DNA of 64,000 bases from Winogradskyella sp. J14-2 (GCF_001971725.1 NZ_CP019388.1:2808501-2872500); one strand, 5' to 3'; shown: positions 31,460-41,093, counted from the first letter of the stretch. Numbers and translations: made by a program. Notes: a model not told the origin generated them from the letters alone.

Positions 31460-32274
31460 TGACAACACAACAACTAATCACTCAAATCAAGAAAAAACAA
31501 TCCTTTCTTTGCATAGGGTTAGATGTAGATTTAAATAAAATCCCTCAACATCTTTTAGAGGAAGAAGACCCAATATTTGCTTTTAATAAAGCTATAATTG
31601 ATGCAACACATCACCTTTGTGTGGCATACAAGCCTAACACTGCTTTTTATGAAGCTTACGGAATTAAAGGTTGGCAGGCTTTAGAAAAAACCATAAACTA
31701 TCTTAACGACAAGCATCCTGAAATTTATACCATCGCTGACGCAAAACGCGGAGACATTGGTAACACAAGTACAATGTATGCAAAAGCTTTTTTTGAAGAT
31801 TTAGGTTTCGATAGTGTTACCGTAGCACCATATATGGGCAAAGATTCGGTAGAACCTTTTTTGGCTTTTGAGGACAAGCACACCATTTTGTTAGCATTAA
31901 CATCTAATCAAGGAGCTTTCGATTTTCAAACTAAAACCGTTGATGGAGTAGAACTTTATAAGCAGGTTTTAAAAACTTCAAAAACTTGGAAAAATTCAGA
32001 AAATTTAATGTATGTGGTTGGTGCTACAAAAGCAGAATATTTAGCAGATATTAGACAGATAATTCCAGATAGTTTTTTACTAGTGCCAGGAGTTGGTGCA
32101 CAAGGAGGTAATCTTCAAGATGTTTGTAAATACGGGTTGACTGATAATGTAGGTTTGCTTATTAACTCTTCCAGAGGAATAATATATGCATCTCAAAACG
32201 ATGATTTTGCACAGGCTGCAACAGCAAAAGCAGAAGAATTGCAATTGCAGATGCGTGAAATTCTGAATGCTTAA
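31459..32274 (+). CDS. pyrF: Orotidine 5'-phosphate decarboxylase (type 2)
   Basis: 271 residues. It converts OMP to UMP, the last step of UMP synthesis. The type 2 signature [17 protein letters not shown] at the N-terminus and the catalytic D-x-K-x-x-D-I in [13 protein letters not shown] are present, plus the phosphate-gripper [11 protein letters not shown]. Overlap of the ATG with the upstream stop (TAATG) couples it to the signal peptidase-like gene, a pairing without evident functional logic. A BtuF-like gene starts 35 bases downstream. Confidence 0.95.
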   Translation: MTTQQLITQIKKKQSFLCIGLDVDLNKIPQHLLEEEDPIFAFNKAIIDATHHLCVAYKPNTAFYEAYGIKGWQALEKTINYLNDKHPEIYTIADAKRGDIGNTSTMYAKAFFEDLGFDSVTVAPYMGKDSVEPFLAFEDKHTILLALTSNQGAFDFQTKTVDGVELYKQVLKTSKTWKNSENLMYVVGATKAEYLADIRQIIPDSFLLVPGVGAQGGNLQDVCKYGLTDNVGLLINSSRGIIYASQNDDFAQAATAKAEELQLQMREILNA

Positions 32275-32309
32275 AATTAGCAGCACTAAACTCGTTTCAA
32301 CATCTCAAG

Positions 32310-33092
32310 ATGAAATACTTAGATCAGTTAAATAGAAATGTTGCGCTAGAGCATATACCAAAACGAATTGTATCTCTGGTGCCTTCTCAAACCGAATTGT
32401 TAGTTGATTTAGGGCTAGAAAATGAACTTGTAGGTGTTACAAAATTTTGTGTACACCCAAGTCATCTCAGAAAACAAAAAACCGTTGTTGGTGGTACAAA
32501 GCAGATTCATGTTAATAAAATAAAAGCGCTTCGGCCAGACATTATACTTTGTAATAAAGAAGAAAATACAAAGGAAATCATCAAAGATTTAGAAGATGTA
32601 GCTCCAATACATATCAGTGATGTAGATACTGTAGAAGATTGTTTAGAGCTCATAAAAATGTATGGTGCTATTTTCAATAGTTCTAAAAATGCGTCAGAGT
32701 TAATTGAGGCTATTAAAATTGAAAGACAAAAATTTCAATCTGCATTACAATCTAAAAAGAAGAAGAAAGTAGCTTATTTTATATGGAAGAATCCTTGGAT
32801 AGTGGCAGCTTCCAATACGTTTATAAATACAATGATTAATGAAGCTGGTTTTAGTAATATTTTTGAAAATCAAGAACGTTATCCTGAAATAGATTTAGAG
32901 GATTCAAAATTAAAAGAAGCCGATTTAATATTTCTTTCAAGTGAGCCATATCCTTTTAAGACTAAAGATATAGATGCTTTTAAAGAGCAGTTTCAGGATA
33001 AGGAAATAATTATTGTTGATGGAGAAATGTTTTCGTGGTATGGAAGCCGATTATTAAAGTCTTATAAGTATTTTCAAACATCATTTTATTAA
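32310..33092 (+). CDS. Helical-backbone metal receptor / BtuF-like protein without signal peptide
   Basis: 260 residues with the class III periplasmic-binding-protein fold: RIVSLVPSQTELLVDLGLEN and LVGVTKFCVHP in the first lobe, IKALRPDIILCNKEENTKEI, a long linking helix (~115-150), then the second lobe with VAYFIWKNPWIVAAS and EADLIFLSSEPYPF. These are features of cobalamin/iron-siderophore binding proteins, but the sequence begins MKYLDQLNRNVALEHIPKRI with no signal or lipobox, so the protein appears cytosolic or the N-terminus was lost. Ligand unknown. A hairpin follows. Confidence 0.82.
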   Translation: MKYLDQLNRNVALEHIPKRIVSLVPSQTELLVDLGLENELVGVTKFCVHPSHLRKQKTVVGGTKQIHVNKIKALRPDIILCNKEENTKEIIKDLEDVAPIHISDVDTVEDCLELIKMYGAIFNSSKNASELIEAIKIERQKFQSALQSKKKKKVAYFIWKNPWIVAASNTFINTMINEAGFSNIFENQERYPEIDLEDSKLKEADLIFLSSEPYPFKTKDIDAFKEQFQDKEIIIVDGEMFSWYGSRLLKSYKYFQTSFY

Positions 33093-33096
33093 ATAA

Positions 33097-33128
33097 AAAA
33101 GTCGGTACCTAACTAATACCGACTTTAA
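33097..33128 (+). terminator. Hairpin terminator after BtuF-like gene
   Basis: aagtcggta / taccgactt stem with loop cctaactaa and a short T-run. Confidence 0.7.
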
Positions 33129-33271
33129 TCTAACTAACTTGTTCTAATCTCTTTTAAGACTTAATCTCTTTTGCATTACAAAGATGTTGACTTTACTTGA
33201 TTTAAATGTTATGTTAATATTAGCATATAATTAAATGTAGTTTAATAACTTAGATTAGAATTATACCAATT

Positions 33272-33778
33272 ATGAGAATAGTCGTGCATCTCTTGGTCTT
33301 TATCGTGTTTAATACACTCGCTACTGCACAAAATTCTACTTGCAAATGTTGTACAGAAAAGCATTCAGAGTTCGATTTTTGGATAGGTACTTGGGAGGTC
33401 ACTAATGCTGACGGTACAAAAGCTGGCCAAAACACTATTAAAAAATTACAAAATGGTTGCGTGCTACAAGAAAACTGGATTAGCTCTACACCTGCATACT
33501 CAGGAACTAGTAATAATTTTTACAACAATAAAACCAAACAATGGGAACAAATCTGGATTGACAATCAAGGGCAAAGTTTACACCTCAAAGGAAATAAGGT
33601 TGGTAATCAAATGATTTTACAAACGGATGAAGAAACCAATTCCGAAGGAAAAACAGTTTATCATCGTGTCACATGGACAGATAATTCAAATGGTACGGTG
33701 AGACAGCTTTGGGAAACCGTAACAGATGGTGAAGATGTAACTGTGGTCTTTGATGGTTTATACAAGCGCAAAAATTAG
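33272..33778 (+). CDS. Exported lipocalin-like protein
   Basis: 168 residues, no firm family name. A signal peptide (LLVFIVFNTLATAQ) is followed by a short Cys-rich segment (NSTCKCCTEKHSE) and then FDFWIGTWEVTNADG, the opening of small beta-barrel (DUF1579/nitrobindin-like) proteins. Alternating strands follow (GCVLQENWISSTPAYSG, WEQIWIDNQGQSLHLKG, VYHRVTWTDNSNGTVRQLWE, VVFDGLYKRKN). It is probably periplasmic; the ligand is unknown. Three cysteines in a C-x-C-C arrangement next to the signal cleavage site are unusual. A single gene, followed on the other strand by a degraded frame that overlaps its stop. Confidence 0.72.
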   Translation: MRIVVHLLVFIVFNTLATAQNSTCKCCTEKHSEFDFWIGTWEVTNADGTKAGQNTIKKLQNGCVLQENWISSTPAYSGTSNNFYNNKTKQWEQIWIDNQGQSLHLKGNKVGNQMILQTDEETNSEGKTVYHRVTWTDNSNGTVRQLWETVTDGEDVTVVFDGLYKRKN

Positions 33779-34014
33779 TTAGCTTGTAATTTAGAGTCAC
33801 CTATAATGAATTTAAGTTTATTTAATTGGTGTAAGACTTTCGTAGCCCTAAATTCTGAAAAATCACTTAGTGCATGATCAGTTTGCCTCAGATTGTAAGC
33901 ATCCTCAATAAGTCGAAGGTATTCCTTATATAATTTTAACCTTTTTTTAATTTTAACCTTTTTTGAAGTAAGCGCTCTGTATTCTGCACGATAATTGATG
34001 ATTAATTTAGTAAC
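33775..34014 (-). pseudogene. Remnant of a small Lacal_2735-like gene
   Basis: An open frame of ~79 codons between TAG (34017-34015) and TAA (33777-33775) encodes a basic helical sequence (KKRLKLYKEYLRLIEDAYNL ... HALSDFSEFRATKVLHQLNK) that resembles the C-terminal part of small flavobacterial Lacal_2735-type proteins. No ATG, GTG or TTG occurs in the frame, so it looks like an N-terminally truncated or decayed copy. Most of the 33779-34074 gap is this remnant; the rest has nothing recognisable. Confidence 0.4.
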
Positions 34015-34074
34015 CTAAGTTACTAAAAAAAAGTATATAAGGTGCTGGTTTAGGTTGAAAATAATGTTAAATTA

Positions 34075-34779
34075 TTAATCTTGAAGCGCAAACACCTTTT
34101 TCAATAAATCCGTAGTTCTTGATGATACTTTGTTTCTTATTTCCTTCTCTTCTAAGGCAATCATAGTATAAACACCTTTTAAAGCTTCTGTAGTCACATA
34201 GTCTGTTAAATCTGGATTTACATTATTAGTAAGCGGTAAGTTATTGTATTTGGTAATGAGATTATGCCATATTTGGTCTGCGCCAACTTTACCGAAAGAG
34301 TTGCTTATTACAGGCTTAAATTTGTTGTACAGTTGTGTCTGTGTCTTAGAAGTTAGGTATTCGGTAGCTGCGTTGTCTTCGCCAAGAAGAATAGCTTTTG
34401 CATCATTAAAAGTAATGTCCTTAACGGCATTTACAAAAATGGGTGTGGCTTCTTTTACGGCATCTTCAGCTGCCCTATTAAGTGCCTTAATACCTTCGTC
34501 TGCCAAACTGCTTAAGCCTATTTTCCGTAATGCGTCGTCTACTTTTTGTAACGCTTCTGGTAAAAGAATTTTAACCAGTTCATTTTTATAAAATCCATCG
34601 GTTTGTGTCAGTTTGGTAACTTGCTTGTCAATACCCATATTTAAGGCTTGGCGCAAACCAGCAGCTATATCGGTATTACCAATACCACCAGACTGTGGTA
34701 ATTGATTTACTACATCTTGCAGTTCGGCACAGGCAGTTAAATTGAAAACCACAAGTAGAATAAAAATTCTTTTAAACAT
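34075..34779 (-). CDS. DUF4197 lipoprotein
   Basis: 234 residues. Lipoprotein signal MFKRIFILLVVFNLTACAEL (Cys at 17), then the DUF4197 pattern: IAAGLRQALNMGIDKQVTKL near the N-terminus, GFYKNELVKILLPEALQKV, DAKAILLGEDNAATEYLTSK and YTMIALEEKEIRNKVSSRTT at the C-terminus. All-helical, envelope-anchored, function unknown. A TATCTTTG box lies 22 bases upstream on the minus strand; it is a single-gene unit divergent from the thioredoxin-like gene. Confidence 0.88.
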   Translation of the reverse strand: MFKRIFILLVVFNLTACAELQDVVNQLPQSGGIGNTDIAAGLRQALNMGIDKQVTKLTQTDGFYKNELVKILLPEALQKVDDALRKIGLSSLADEGIKALNRAAEDAVKEATPIFVNAVKDITFNDAKAILLGEDNAATEYLTSKTQTQLYNKFKPVISNSFGKVGADQIWHNLITKYNNLPLTNNVNPDLTDYVTTEALKGVYTMIALEEKEIRNKVSSRTTDLLKKVFALQD

Positions 34780-34801
34780 AAAATTTAAGCTTTAGTTTTA
34801 A

Positions 34802-34809
34802 CAAAGATA
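34802..34809 (-). promoter_or_regulatory. Candidate -7 box (TATCTTTG) for DUF4197 gene
   Basis: On the minus strand TATCTTTG fits TAnnTTTG, 22 bases before the ATG at 34779. Confidence 0.45.
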
Positions 34810-34940
34810 TTTTAAAAAAATAGAGTAGCATAAAGTATGGCAATTTTAACGACAGAAAAACGTTAGAATGCATTAACTGGTTAAAATTCTTATTTTTAGC
34901 ATAGTATTTGATTATTCATTTGTAAACTGTAAAATGTATT

Positions 34941-36071
34941 ATGAAATTCTTCAACAAAAAACTTCTCTCATTTGTCGTAATAGTATTTTTAGTACTTGGC
35001 TATGGAAATAGTCAGATTAAGGTTTCAGAATTTCTTCAAGAATCTAAGATTGCTTCACCTGATAATAATAAATTATATTTTGTTGATTTTTGGGCAACAT
35101 GGTGTGTGCCATGTATTGCAGCTAAAGAACATTTAAAAGTATTGCAAAGCCAGTTTCCAGATGATTTTTATGTTGTCTCATTATCGAGCGAAAACCCAAT
35201 AAAGGTAGAGAAGTTTTTAAAGAAAAAACCAAACGATTTAGCTGTTGCCATAGATTATAACAAGGAGACATTCGGTAAGTACAATGTAAATGTTTTACCT
35301 GCAGGTGTTTTGTTTAATGCTAATGGAAAGGTACTTTGGGAAGGCGGAGCTCCAGATCTAAAGAAAGAAATGGTGGCAAAGTTTTTAAGACAACAAACCG
35401 CTAGAACATCATTAAGTTCATTTTTTAATATTATAAGGGTAGAAGATGAAACTTCAAACGAGTACATCCCTACAAAAGCAATGGAAGTTAAACCTTTGGC
35501 AAGTGGCTTTGAAGAATTGAGTGTAGTGGATAATGATAACTATTTAAAAGTTTCAGGATCTTTAAAGGCTGTATTAGGATATTTAGCAAAAATATATAAG
35601 AATCAAATTGTCATTGCTGATGGTTTGGATAGCAACTATGCGGTATATTTTAAAAAACCATTAAATACAAATGAAAATATAGCCTTTAAATTAATTACAG
35701 AATTAAACTTGGGAGTAGATAGAAAATTCAACGAAGGAGAAGGTATAAGCTTTACTGTAGACACACCAAAGTTTTGGGATACTAACCAAATAGACTGGGG
35801 AAAAAACAACGCTAAATATTTAATTGGAGATGCTCAAATACAAGGGGATAATGTGTCATTGAAAGATATCGCCTATCAATTAGCATATGTCTTAGATATG
35901 CCTGTAATTGTGCCAGATGATTCGGGTATGAGCTTAACACTGCACGACTGGGATTTTCATTATAAATTTTTTCAATTAATGCAAACCGATTTAGAAGATA
36001 ACTATGGTATTAGAGCCGAAAAGAAAATAATTTCATATCCAGTATATTATATACAAAAAAAAGCTCCTTGA
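34941..36071 (+). CDS. TlpA-like thioredoxin protein with DUF3738-like C-terminal region
   Basis: 376 residues. A signal peptide (LLSFVVIVFLVLGYGNSQ) leads to a thioredoxin fold (~25-150) with the redox motif WATWCVPC and cis-Pro loop NVLPAGVLF. Residues ~190-376 hold two related blocks (LKVSGSLKAVLGYLAKIYKN ... NIAFKLITELNLGV and QGDNVSLKDIAYQLAYVLDM ... FKFF-like aromatic end) similar to the secretin-N/DUF3738 type domains attached to some Bacteroidota TlpA proteins. It probably acts as a periplasmic disulfide reductase. The stop codon is inside the stem of its own terminator. Confidence 0.85.
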   Translation: MKFFNKKLLSFVVIVFLVLGYGNSQIKVSEFLQESKIASPDNNKLYFVDFWATWCVPCIAAKEHLKVLQSQFPDDFYVVSLSSENPIKVEKFLKKKPNDLAVAIDYNKETFGKYNVNVLPAGVLFNANGKVLWEGGAPDLKKEMVAKFLRQQTARTSLSSFFNIIRVEDETSNEYIPTKAMEVKPLASGFEELSVVDNDNYLKVSGSLKAVLGYLAKIYKNQIVIADGLDSNYAVYFKKPLNTNENIAFKLITELNLGVDRKFNEGEGISFTVDTPKFWDTNQIDWGKNNAKYLIGDAQIQGDNVSLKDIAYQLAYVLDMPVIVPDDSGMSLTLHDWDFHYKFFQLMQTDLEDNYGIRAEKKIISYPVYYIQKKAP

Positions 36072-36085
36072 AAAAGGAGCTTCTT
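36061..36085. terminator. Terminator containing the stop codon of the TlpA-like gene
   Basis: agctcctt / aaggagct stem (36062-36081) flanked by A- and T-rich ends; TGA at 36069-36071 lies within it. Convergent with the ompA-like gene. Confidence 0.75.
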
Positions 36086-36103
36086 CATTGAAAAAAGTAA
36101 CTC

Positions 36104-37204
36104 TTAGTTAGAGATAACTCTAAACTCGGTACGTCTGTTTCTTTGGTGTTGCGCTTCAGAACACTCAACTCCGTTAGAACATCTGTTAGTCAATCTTGTT
36201 TCTCCAAATCCTCTAGCAGTTAATCTGCTTCTTGAGATGCCTTTAGAAACTAAATAATTAACTACAGAGTTTGCTCTTTGTTGAGATAAAGACATGTTAA
36301 AGTCATCATTACCTCTAGAGTCTGTATGAGACATAATTTCAATACTAACATTACTGTCACTTAACATTGGTAGTAAAGTGTCATCGATAGTCTTTTTAGA
36401 AGACGATGTTAATCTAGCGCTACCTAATTCATAAAATACAGGTAATACATTTGGGTTTAATAACTCACAATCGACTTCTTCCCAAGTCGTAATACCTCCT
36501 TTTTTGTCTAATACAGTTCTTGTAACTGTTTGGTATTGTGCAGGTATTGTGGTAGTTTCAGTTCTAGCAGGAGTGTCAACAACTCTTCTTTTGATAGTTG
36601 TGTACTCAGCAGGAATTTCAATCTCATCCATTCTAGCAGGAGTCTTAATAACTCTTTTCTTGTAAGTAGTTGTTTGCTCTGGTACTGGTACAGAGTTAGT
36701 ACTAGCGTCAGACGCTAAAGTTGTAAAGCTAACATCTTTAGATTGAGCAGGATACTCAACAAAACAAGCAGCAACACAATCATCTTTGTTTACAGAAGGG
36801 CAATCTTCTAATACCTTGTACTCCCAACCAGAAGTTTTTGGATAAATTTCAAAAGTTCTAGAGTCTCTTCCAAAAGTTGCAGGAACTACTTTTAAGTCCG
36901 TTCGAGCTTCTTGCTTTACGTAAGGTACGTCAACAGTTTCATATGTAGCAGGTACATAGACAAACTTTTTTGATGCTTCTTTTACTAAAACACGCTCTTC
37001 AACAGTTTTGTATGTTGCAGGCACAACTTGTAATGTTGTATATGCTGGATACGTTTGAATAGTTTCTTCAACTTCTTTAAACTCATCTTTAGTAATACAT
37101 TTTACATAACATTTACCTGGTTCAGGGTTTGTTGGTAGTCCTTGTGCTTGAGAAAATCCTATCCCAACAACAAAGCAAATTAGTAATAATAGTTTTTGTT
37201 TCAT
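36104..37204 (-). CDS. OmpA-family protein with proline-rich repeat region
   Basis: 366 residues. A signal peptide (LLLLICFVVGIGFSQAQG) is followed by a repetitive region (~50-235) in which a short unit of the form V-P-A-x-Y-x-T-V-x-x-x-V recurs (VVPATYKTVEERVL, YVPATYETVDVPYV, VVPATFGRDS, TPARMDEIEIPAEYTTIKRR, TPARTETTTIPAQYQTVTRT). The C-terminal OmpA domain (~255-360) has IEIMSHTDSRGNDDFNMSLS and QRANSVVNYLVSKGI with the peptidoglycan-binding Asp and Arg residues. Six cysteines suggest disulfides. It anchors the outer membrane to the wall; there is no beta-barrel. A 17-base perfect hairpin lies in its 5' leader. Confidence 0.9.
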   Translation of the reverse strand: MKQKLLLLICFVVGIGFSQAQGLPTNPEPGKCYVKCITKDEFKEVEETIQTYPAYTTLQVVPATYKTVEERVLVKEASKKFVYVPATYETVDVPYVKQEARTDLKVVPATFGRDSRTFEIYPKTSGWEYKVLEDCPSVNKDDCVAACFVEYPAQSKDVSFTTLASDASTNSVPVPEQTTTYKKRVIKTPARMDEIEIPAEYTTIKRRVVDTPARTETTTIPAQYQTVTRTVLDKKGGITTWEEVDCELLNPNVLPVFYELGSARLTSSSKKTIDDTLLPMLSDSNVSIEIMSHTDSRGNDDFNMSLSQQRANSVVNYLVSKGISRSRLTARGFGETRLTNRCSNGVECSEAQHQRNRRTEFRVISN

Positions 37205-37572
37205 AAGAATTAAATAATTAGTTAATGGTTATAGTTTATTTATGTAAGGAATATCCTTACGTTTCTTAGACACGCAATAACAGCAATGGGTCACAAATAG
37301 CTTTGAGATTTGAGAAAGAGAATAAAAGCTTGAAAGTTAGACATCTAAAGTAGTGATTTAAATATTAAAAACATAAAAAAATTATAATATTGACGTTTTC
37401 ATAAAATAATAGTCTGCAATACAAAAAAAATATCTGGTGACTTTTAATAGTTCTCTTAAAGAAAACCCTAAACAATTGAGGTATCTTGTCCAAGTTATAT
37501 AATTTACATTTTAAGTAAGTTTTTTTTGGATATTCAGTAAATTTGCACCTCAATTAAGCAAGATTTTTACGA
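37205..37572. other. Divergent intergenic region, ompA-like / mutase
   Basis: 368 bases with no gene seen on either strand. It holds the inverted repeat gtaagga-ata-tccttac (37244-37260), which lies in the leader of the ompA-like gene, and a TAAATTTG box (37538-37545) 27 bases before the mutase ATG as its likely -7 element. The rest is A/T-rich without recognised structure. Confidence 0.5.
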
Positions 37573-40500
37573 ATGGAACAAATTTCACCATATAAACCAA
37601 AGCATAAAGTACGAATTGTAACTGCTGCATCTCTTTTTGATGGGCACGACGCAGCAATAAACATTATGCGTCGCATTATTCAGGCAACAGGAGTAGAGGT
37701 GATCCACCTTGGGCATGATAGAAGTGTGGAAGAGGTGGTAAATACTGCAATACAAGAAGATGCTAATGCTATAGCTATGACATCTTATCAAGGTGGTCAT
37801 AACGAGTATTTTAAATACATGTACGATTTATTGCAAGAAAAAGGTGCAGGCCACATCAAGATTTTTGGTGGTGGAGGTGGAGTAATCCTACCAGAAGAAA
37901 TTAAAGAGTTAATGGATTATGGAATTACCAGAATCTATTCGCCAGATGATGGAAGGGAAATGGGCTTGCAAGGAATGATTAATGATTTGGTTGAAAAATC
38001 AGATTACGAAAGCCCATCCTTAATCCTTCCCAAAGGGAAGGAAATTAAGCAGTCCGTAAAAGATAAAGATGTCAATACTATTGCAAGATTAATTTCTTTT
38101 GCTGAAAATAAACACGATGAGTTTGAAACTCTTTTTTCCCCTTTGGGGAAATCAAAAGGGGCTGTTCCAGTCCTCGGAATTACTGGTACAGGTGGTGCAG
38201 GTAAATCGTCGTTAGTAGATGAGTTAGTACGTCGGTTTTTAATCGACTTTCCTGAAAAAACGGTTGGATTAATTTCTGTAGATCCTTCAAAACGTAAAAC
38301 TGGTGGTGCATTATTAGGTGACAGAATCCGAATGAATGCCATCAACTCACCGCGTGTATACATGCGTAGTTTGGCAACACGTCAGTCTAATTTGGCATTA
38401 TCTAAATATGTAAACGAAGCTGTTGAGGTTTTAAAAGCTGCTGAATACGATTTAATCATCTTAGAGACGTCTGGTATCGGACAATCAGATACCGAAATAT
38501 TAGAGCATAGCGATGTATCACTTTATGTAATGACACCAGAATTTGGTGCAGCCACACAGCTTGAAAAAATCGATATGTTAGATTTTGCCGATTTGGTAGC
38601 GATTAACAAGTTCGATAAGCGTGGTGCTTTAGATGCGTTGCGCGACGTGAAAAAGCAATATATGCGTAACCATAATTTATGGCACGCAGATCCAGATACA
38701 ATGCCTGTTTTTGGTACTATCGCCTCTCAGTTTAACGATCCAGGAATGAATACGCTTTACAAAGCAATAATGGATAAGGTTGCTGAAAAAACCGAAGCAG
38801 ACTTAAAATCGACTTTCGAGATTTCTAAGGAAATGAGCGAGAAGATTTTTGTCATTCCGCCATCACGCACACGTTACTTATCAGAAATTGCTGAAAACAA
38901 TAGAGCCTACGATAAAACAGCAGATGCTCAGGTAGAGGTGGCTCAAAAGTTATACGGAATTTTTAAGACTATTTGTTCCGTTGGAAATGTCACCTTGAGC
39001 GCAGTCGAAAGGTCTTTTATAGGAAAACAAGGTTTAGACCAAGACGAGATTCTTCGCGTTGCTCTGAATGACAAAAACTCTGTCAGTTCGAGCGCAGTCG
39101 AGAACAAAGAGTTTCTAAAGTTACTTATTGCAGAATTCGATCGCGTAAAACTAAACTTAGATCCTTACAATTGGGAAATCATAACAGGTTGGAATGATAA
39201 AGTAAACCGTTATAAAGATCCTATTTATAGCTTCAAGGTAAGAGATAAAGAAATTAAGATAGAAACGCACACCAAGTCGTTATCGCATTCCGATATTCCA
39301 AAGGTAGCTTTACCAAAATACCAAGCTTGGGGAGATATTTTAAGATGGTGTTTACAAGAAAATGTACCAGGAGAATTCCCATATACTTCAGGATTATACC
39401 CTTTTAAAAGAACAGGTGAGGATCCAACACGTATGTTTGCAGGAGAAGGTGGGCCAGAGCGCACCAACAGACGTTTTCACTACGTGAGTTTAGGTATGCC
39501 AGCAAAGCGTTTATCTACAGCTTTTGATTCGGTAACTTTATACGGAAATGATCCGGATTACAGACCAGATATTTATGGTAAAATTGGTAATGCAGGTGTG
39601 AGTATTTGTTGTTTAGACGATGCTAAAAAACTCTATTCAGGGTTTAATTTGGCAGATGCTATGACATCGGTAAGTATGACCATTAACGGTCCTGCACCAA
39701 TGTTACTAGGGTTTTTTATGAATGCAGCCATAGATCAACAATGCGAAATTTATATCAAAGAAAATGGTTTAGAAGATGAGGTTGAGCAAAAGATAAAAGC
39801 GATTTACAAGGACAAAGAACGTCCTAAATACAATGCCGAAATTCCGGAAGGAAACGACGGTTTAGGGTTGATGTTATTAGGTGTTACAGGTGATCAGGTA
39901 TTACCAAAAGACGTCTACGAAGCCATTAAAGCAAAGACCATTGCACAAGTAAGAGGAACGGTTCAGGCAGATATTTTAAAAGAAGATCAGGCACAAAATA
40001 CTTGTATTTTCTCAACAGAATTTGCCTTACGTTTAATGGGTGACGTGCAAGAATATTTTATTGAAAATAATGTGCGTAACTTCTATTCGGTATCTATTTC
40101 AGGATATCACATTGCAGAAGCTGGTGCAAATCCAATTTCGCAGTTAGCGTTTACGTTGGCTAACGGATTTACATACGTAGAATACTACTTAAGTCGAGGA
40201 ATGGACATCAATAAATTCGGCCCTAATTTATCATTCTTCTTTTCAAATGGTATAGACCCAGAATATGCAGTTATTGGTCGTGTAGCACGTAAAATTTGGG
40301 CAAAAGCCTTAAAGCATAAATATGGTGCCAATCCAAGGGCACAAATGTTGAAGTATCATATTCAAACCTCTGGTCGTAGTTTACATGCTCAGGAAATTGA
40401 TTTCAACGATATCAGAACCACGCTTCAAGCATTATATGCGATTTATGACAACTGTAACTCATTGCATACTAATGCTTATGATGAAGCGATTACAACACCT

Positions 40501-41046
40501 ACGGAAGAGTCTGTACGTCGTGCAATGGCAATTCAGTTAATCATCAATAAAGAATTAGGTTTAGCTAAAAATGAAAACCCAATTCAAGGCTCTTTCATCA
40601 TTGAAGAATTAACCGACTTAGTAGAAGAAGCTGTATTGGCTGAGTTTGACAGAATTACAGAGCGTGGTGGTGTACTTGGTGCTATGGAAACGATGTATCA
40701 ACGTAGTAAAATTCAGGAAGAAAGCTTGTACTACGAAACCTTGAAGCATAATGGTGAATTCCCAATTATTGGTGTAAACACATTCTTAAGCAGTAAAGGT
40801 TCGCCAACAGTACAACCTGCGGAAGTAATTAGAGCGACTGAAGAAGAAAAAGAGAACCAAATTAAAACGCTTCAAAATTTACATAAAGCAACAGACACAA
40901 CTGAATTGCTAAAAGATTTACAACACAAAGCCATCAACAATCAAAATATTTTTGAAGCTTTAATGGACGTTTGTAAAGTATGTAGTTTAGGACAGATTAC
41001 ATCAGCTTTATTCGAAGTTGGTGGACAGTATAGACGAAATATGTAA
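37573..41046 (+). CDS. icmF: Fused cobalamin-dependent acyl-CoA mutase with GTPase chaperone domain (IcmF type)
   Basis: 1157 residues. Domain order: B12-binding (~10-140; [16 protein letters not shown] and [11 protein letters not shown]), a MeaB-like G-protein (~195-480; P-loop [28 protein letters not shown], base motif NKFDKRG) and an acyl-CoA mutase TIM-barrel (~555-1150; [34 protein letters not shown]). This order defines IcmF, which rearranges isobutyryl/n-butyryl-CoA or related acyl-CoAs with adenosylcobalamin; the exact substrate cannot be read. Four segments in the linkers before and after the G-domain are encoded by DNA matching dispersed repeats (38011, 38132, 38989, 39080), apparently inserted in frame. 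Likely single-gene unit. Confidence 0.92.
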   Translation: MEQISPYKPKHKVRIVTAASLFDGHDAAINIMRRIIQATGVEVIHLGHDRSVEEVVNTAIQEDANAIAMTSYQGGHNEYFKYMYDLLQEKGAGHIKIFGGGGGVILPEEIKELMDYGITRIYSPDDGREMGLQGMINDLVEKSDYESPSLILPKGKEIKQSVKDKDVNTIARLISFAENKHDEFETLFSPLGKSKGAVPVLGITGTGGAGKSSLVDELVRRFLIDFPEKTVGLISVDPSKRKTGGALLGDRIRMNAINSPRVYMRSLATRQSNLALSKYVNEAVEVLKAAEYDLIILETSGIGQSDTEILEHSDVSLYVMTPEFGAATQLEKIDMLDFADLVAINKFDKRGALDALRDVKKQYMRNHNLWHADPDTMPVFGTIASQFNDPGMNTLYKAIMDKVAEKTEADLKSTFEISKEMSEKIFVIPPSRTRYLSEIAENNRAYDKTADAQVEVAQKLYGIFKTICSVGNVTLSAVERSFIGKQGLDQDEILRVALNDKNSVSSSAVENKEFLKLLIAEFDRVKLNLDPYNWEIITGWNDKVNRYKDPIYSFKVRDKEIKIETHTKSLSHSDIPKVALPKYQAWGDILRWCLQENVPGEFPYTSGLYPFKRTGEDPTRMFAGEGGPERTNRRFHYVSLGMPAKRLSTAFDSVTLYGNDPDYRPDIYGKIGNAGVSICCLDDAKKLYSGFNLADAMTSVSMTINGPAPMLLGFFMNAAIDQQCEIYIKENGLEDEVEQKIKAIYKDKERPKYNAEIPEGNDGLGLMLLGVTGDQVLPKDVYEAIKAKTIAQVRGTVQADILKEDQAQNTCIFSTEFALRLMGDVQEYFIENNVRNFYSVSISGYHIAEAGANPISQLAFTLANGFTYVEYYLSRGMDINKFGPNLSFFFSNGIDPEYAVIGRVARKIWAKALKHKYGANPRAQMLKYHIQTSGRSLHAQEIDFNDIRTTLQALYAIYDNCNSLHTNAYDEAITTPTEESVRRAMAIQLIINKELGLAKNENPIQGSFIIEELTDLVEEAVLAEFDRITERGGVLGAMETMYQRSKIQEESLYYETLKHNGEFPIIGVNTFLSSKGSPTVQPAEVIRATEEEKENQIKTLQNLHKATDTTELLKDLQHKAINNQNIFEALMDVCKVCSLGQITSALFEVGGQYRRNM
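38011..38046 (+). repeat. In-frame repeat copy 1 in icmF (family A)
   Basis: agcccatccttaatccttcc then caaagggaaggaaatt; hairpin centre ccttcccaaagggaagg. It encodes [12 protein letters not shown] in the linker before the P-loop. It is in inverted orientation to copy 2. Confidence 0.65.
38132..38163 (-). repeat. In-frame repeat copy 2 in icmF (family A, inverted)
   Basis: ttttttcccctttggggaaa then tcaaaaggggct; on the minus strand it matches the agccc...ccaaaggg layout of copy 1. It encodes [11 protein letters not shown] just before the P-loop. Confidence 0.65.
38989..39014 (+). repeat. In-frame repeat copy in icmF (family B, GAGCGCAGTCGA)
   Basis: gtcaccttgagcgcagtcga then aaggtc, encoding VTLSAVERS in the linker after the G-domain. 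It shares TTGAGCGCAGTCGAA with the intergenic copies downstream. Confidence 0.7.
39080..39110 (+). repeat. Second in-frame family B copy in icmF
   Basis: ctgtcagttcgagcgcagtc then gagaacaaaga, encoding [11 protein letters not shown]. The core gttcgagcgcagtcgagaac is an imperfect palindrome. Confidence 0.7.
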
Positions 41047-41054
41047 GTCAACAG

Positions 41055-41088
41055 ACTCTTGATGTTTTTATCAAAAACATCATAGAGT
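41055..41088. repeat. Long hairpin just after icmF
   Basis: actcttgatgttttt / aaaaacatcatagagt, 15-bp stem with one bulge and a 3-base loop, 8 bases after the stop. No T-run, so an mRNA 3' stabilising hairpin or repeat. Confidence 0.6.
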
Positions 41089-41093
41089 TCGTT

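Noticed and set aside
32310..33092. Complete vitamin B12 ABC importer
   Set aside because: Only a BtuF-like protein without signal peptide is present; no permease or ATPase adjacent.
38004..38363. 119-codon minus-strand frame
   Set aside because: Antisense to the mutase P-loop region; no independent start signals.
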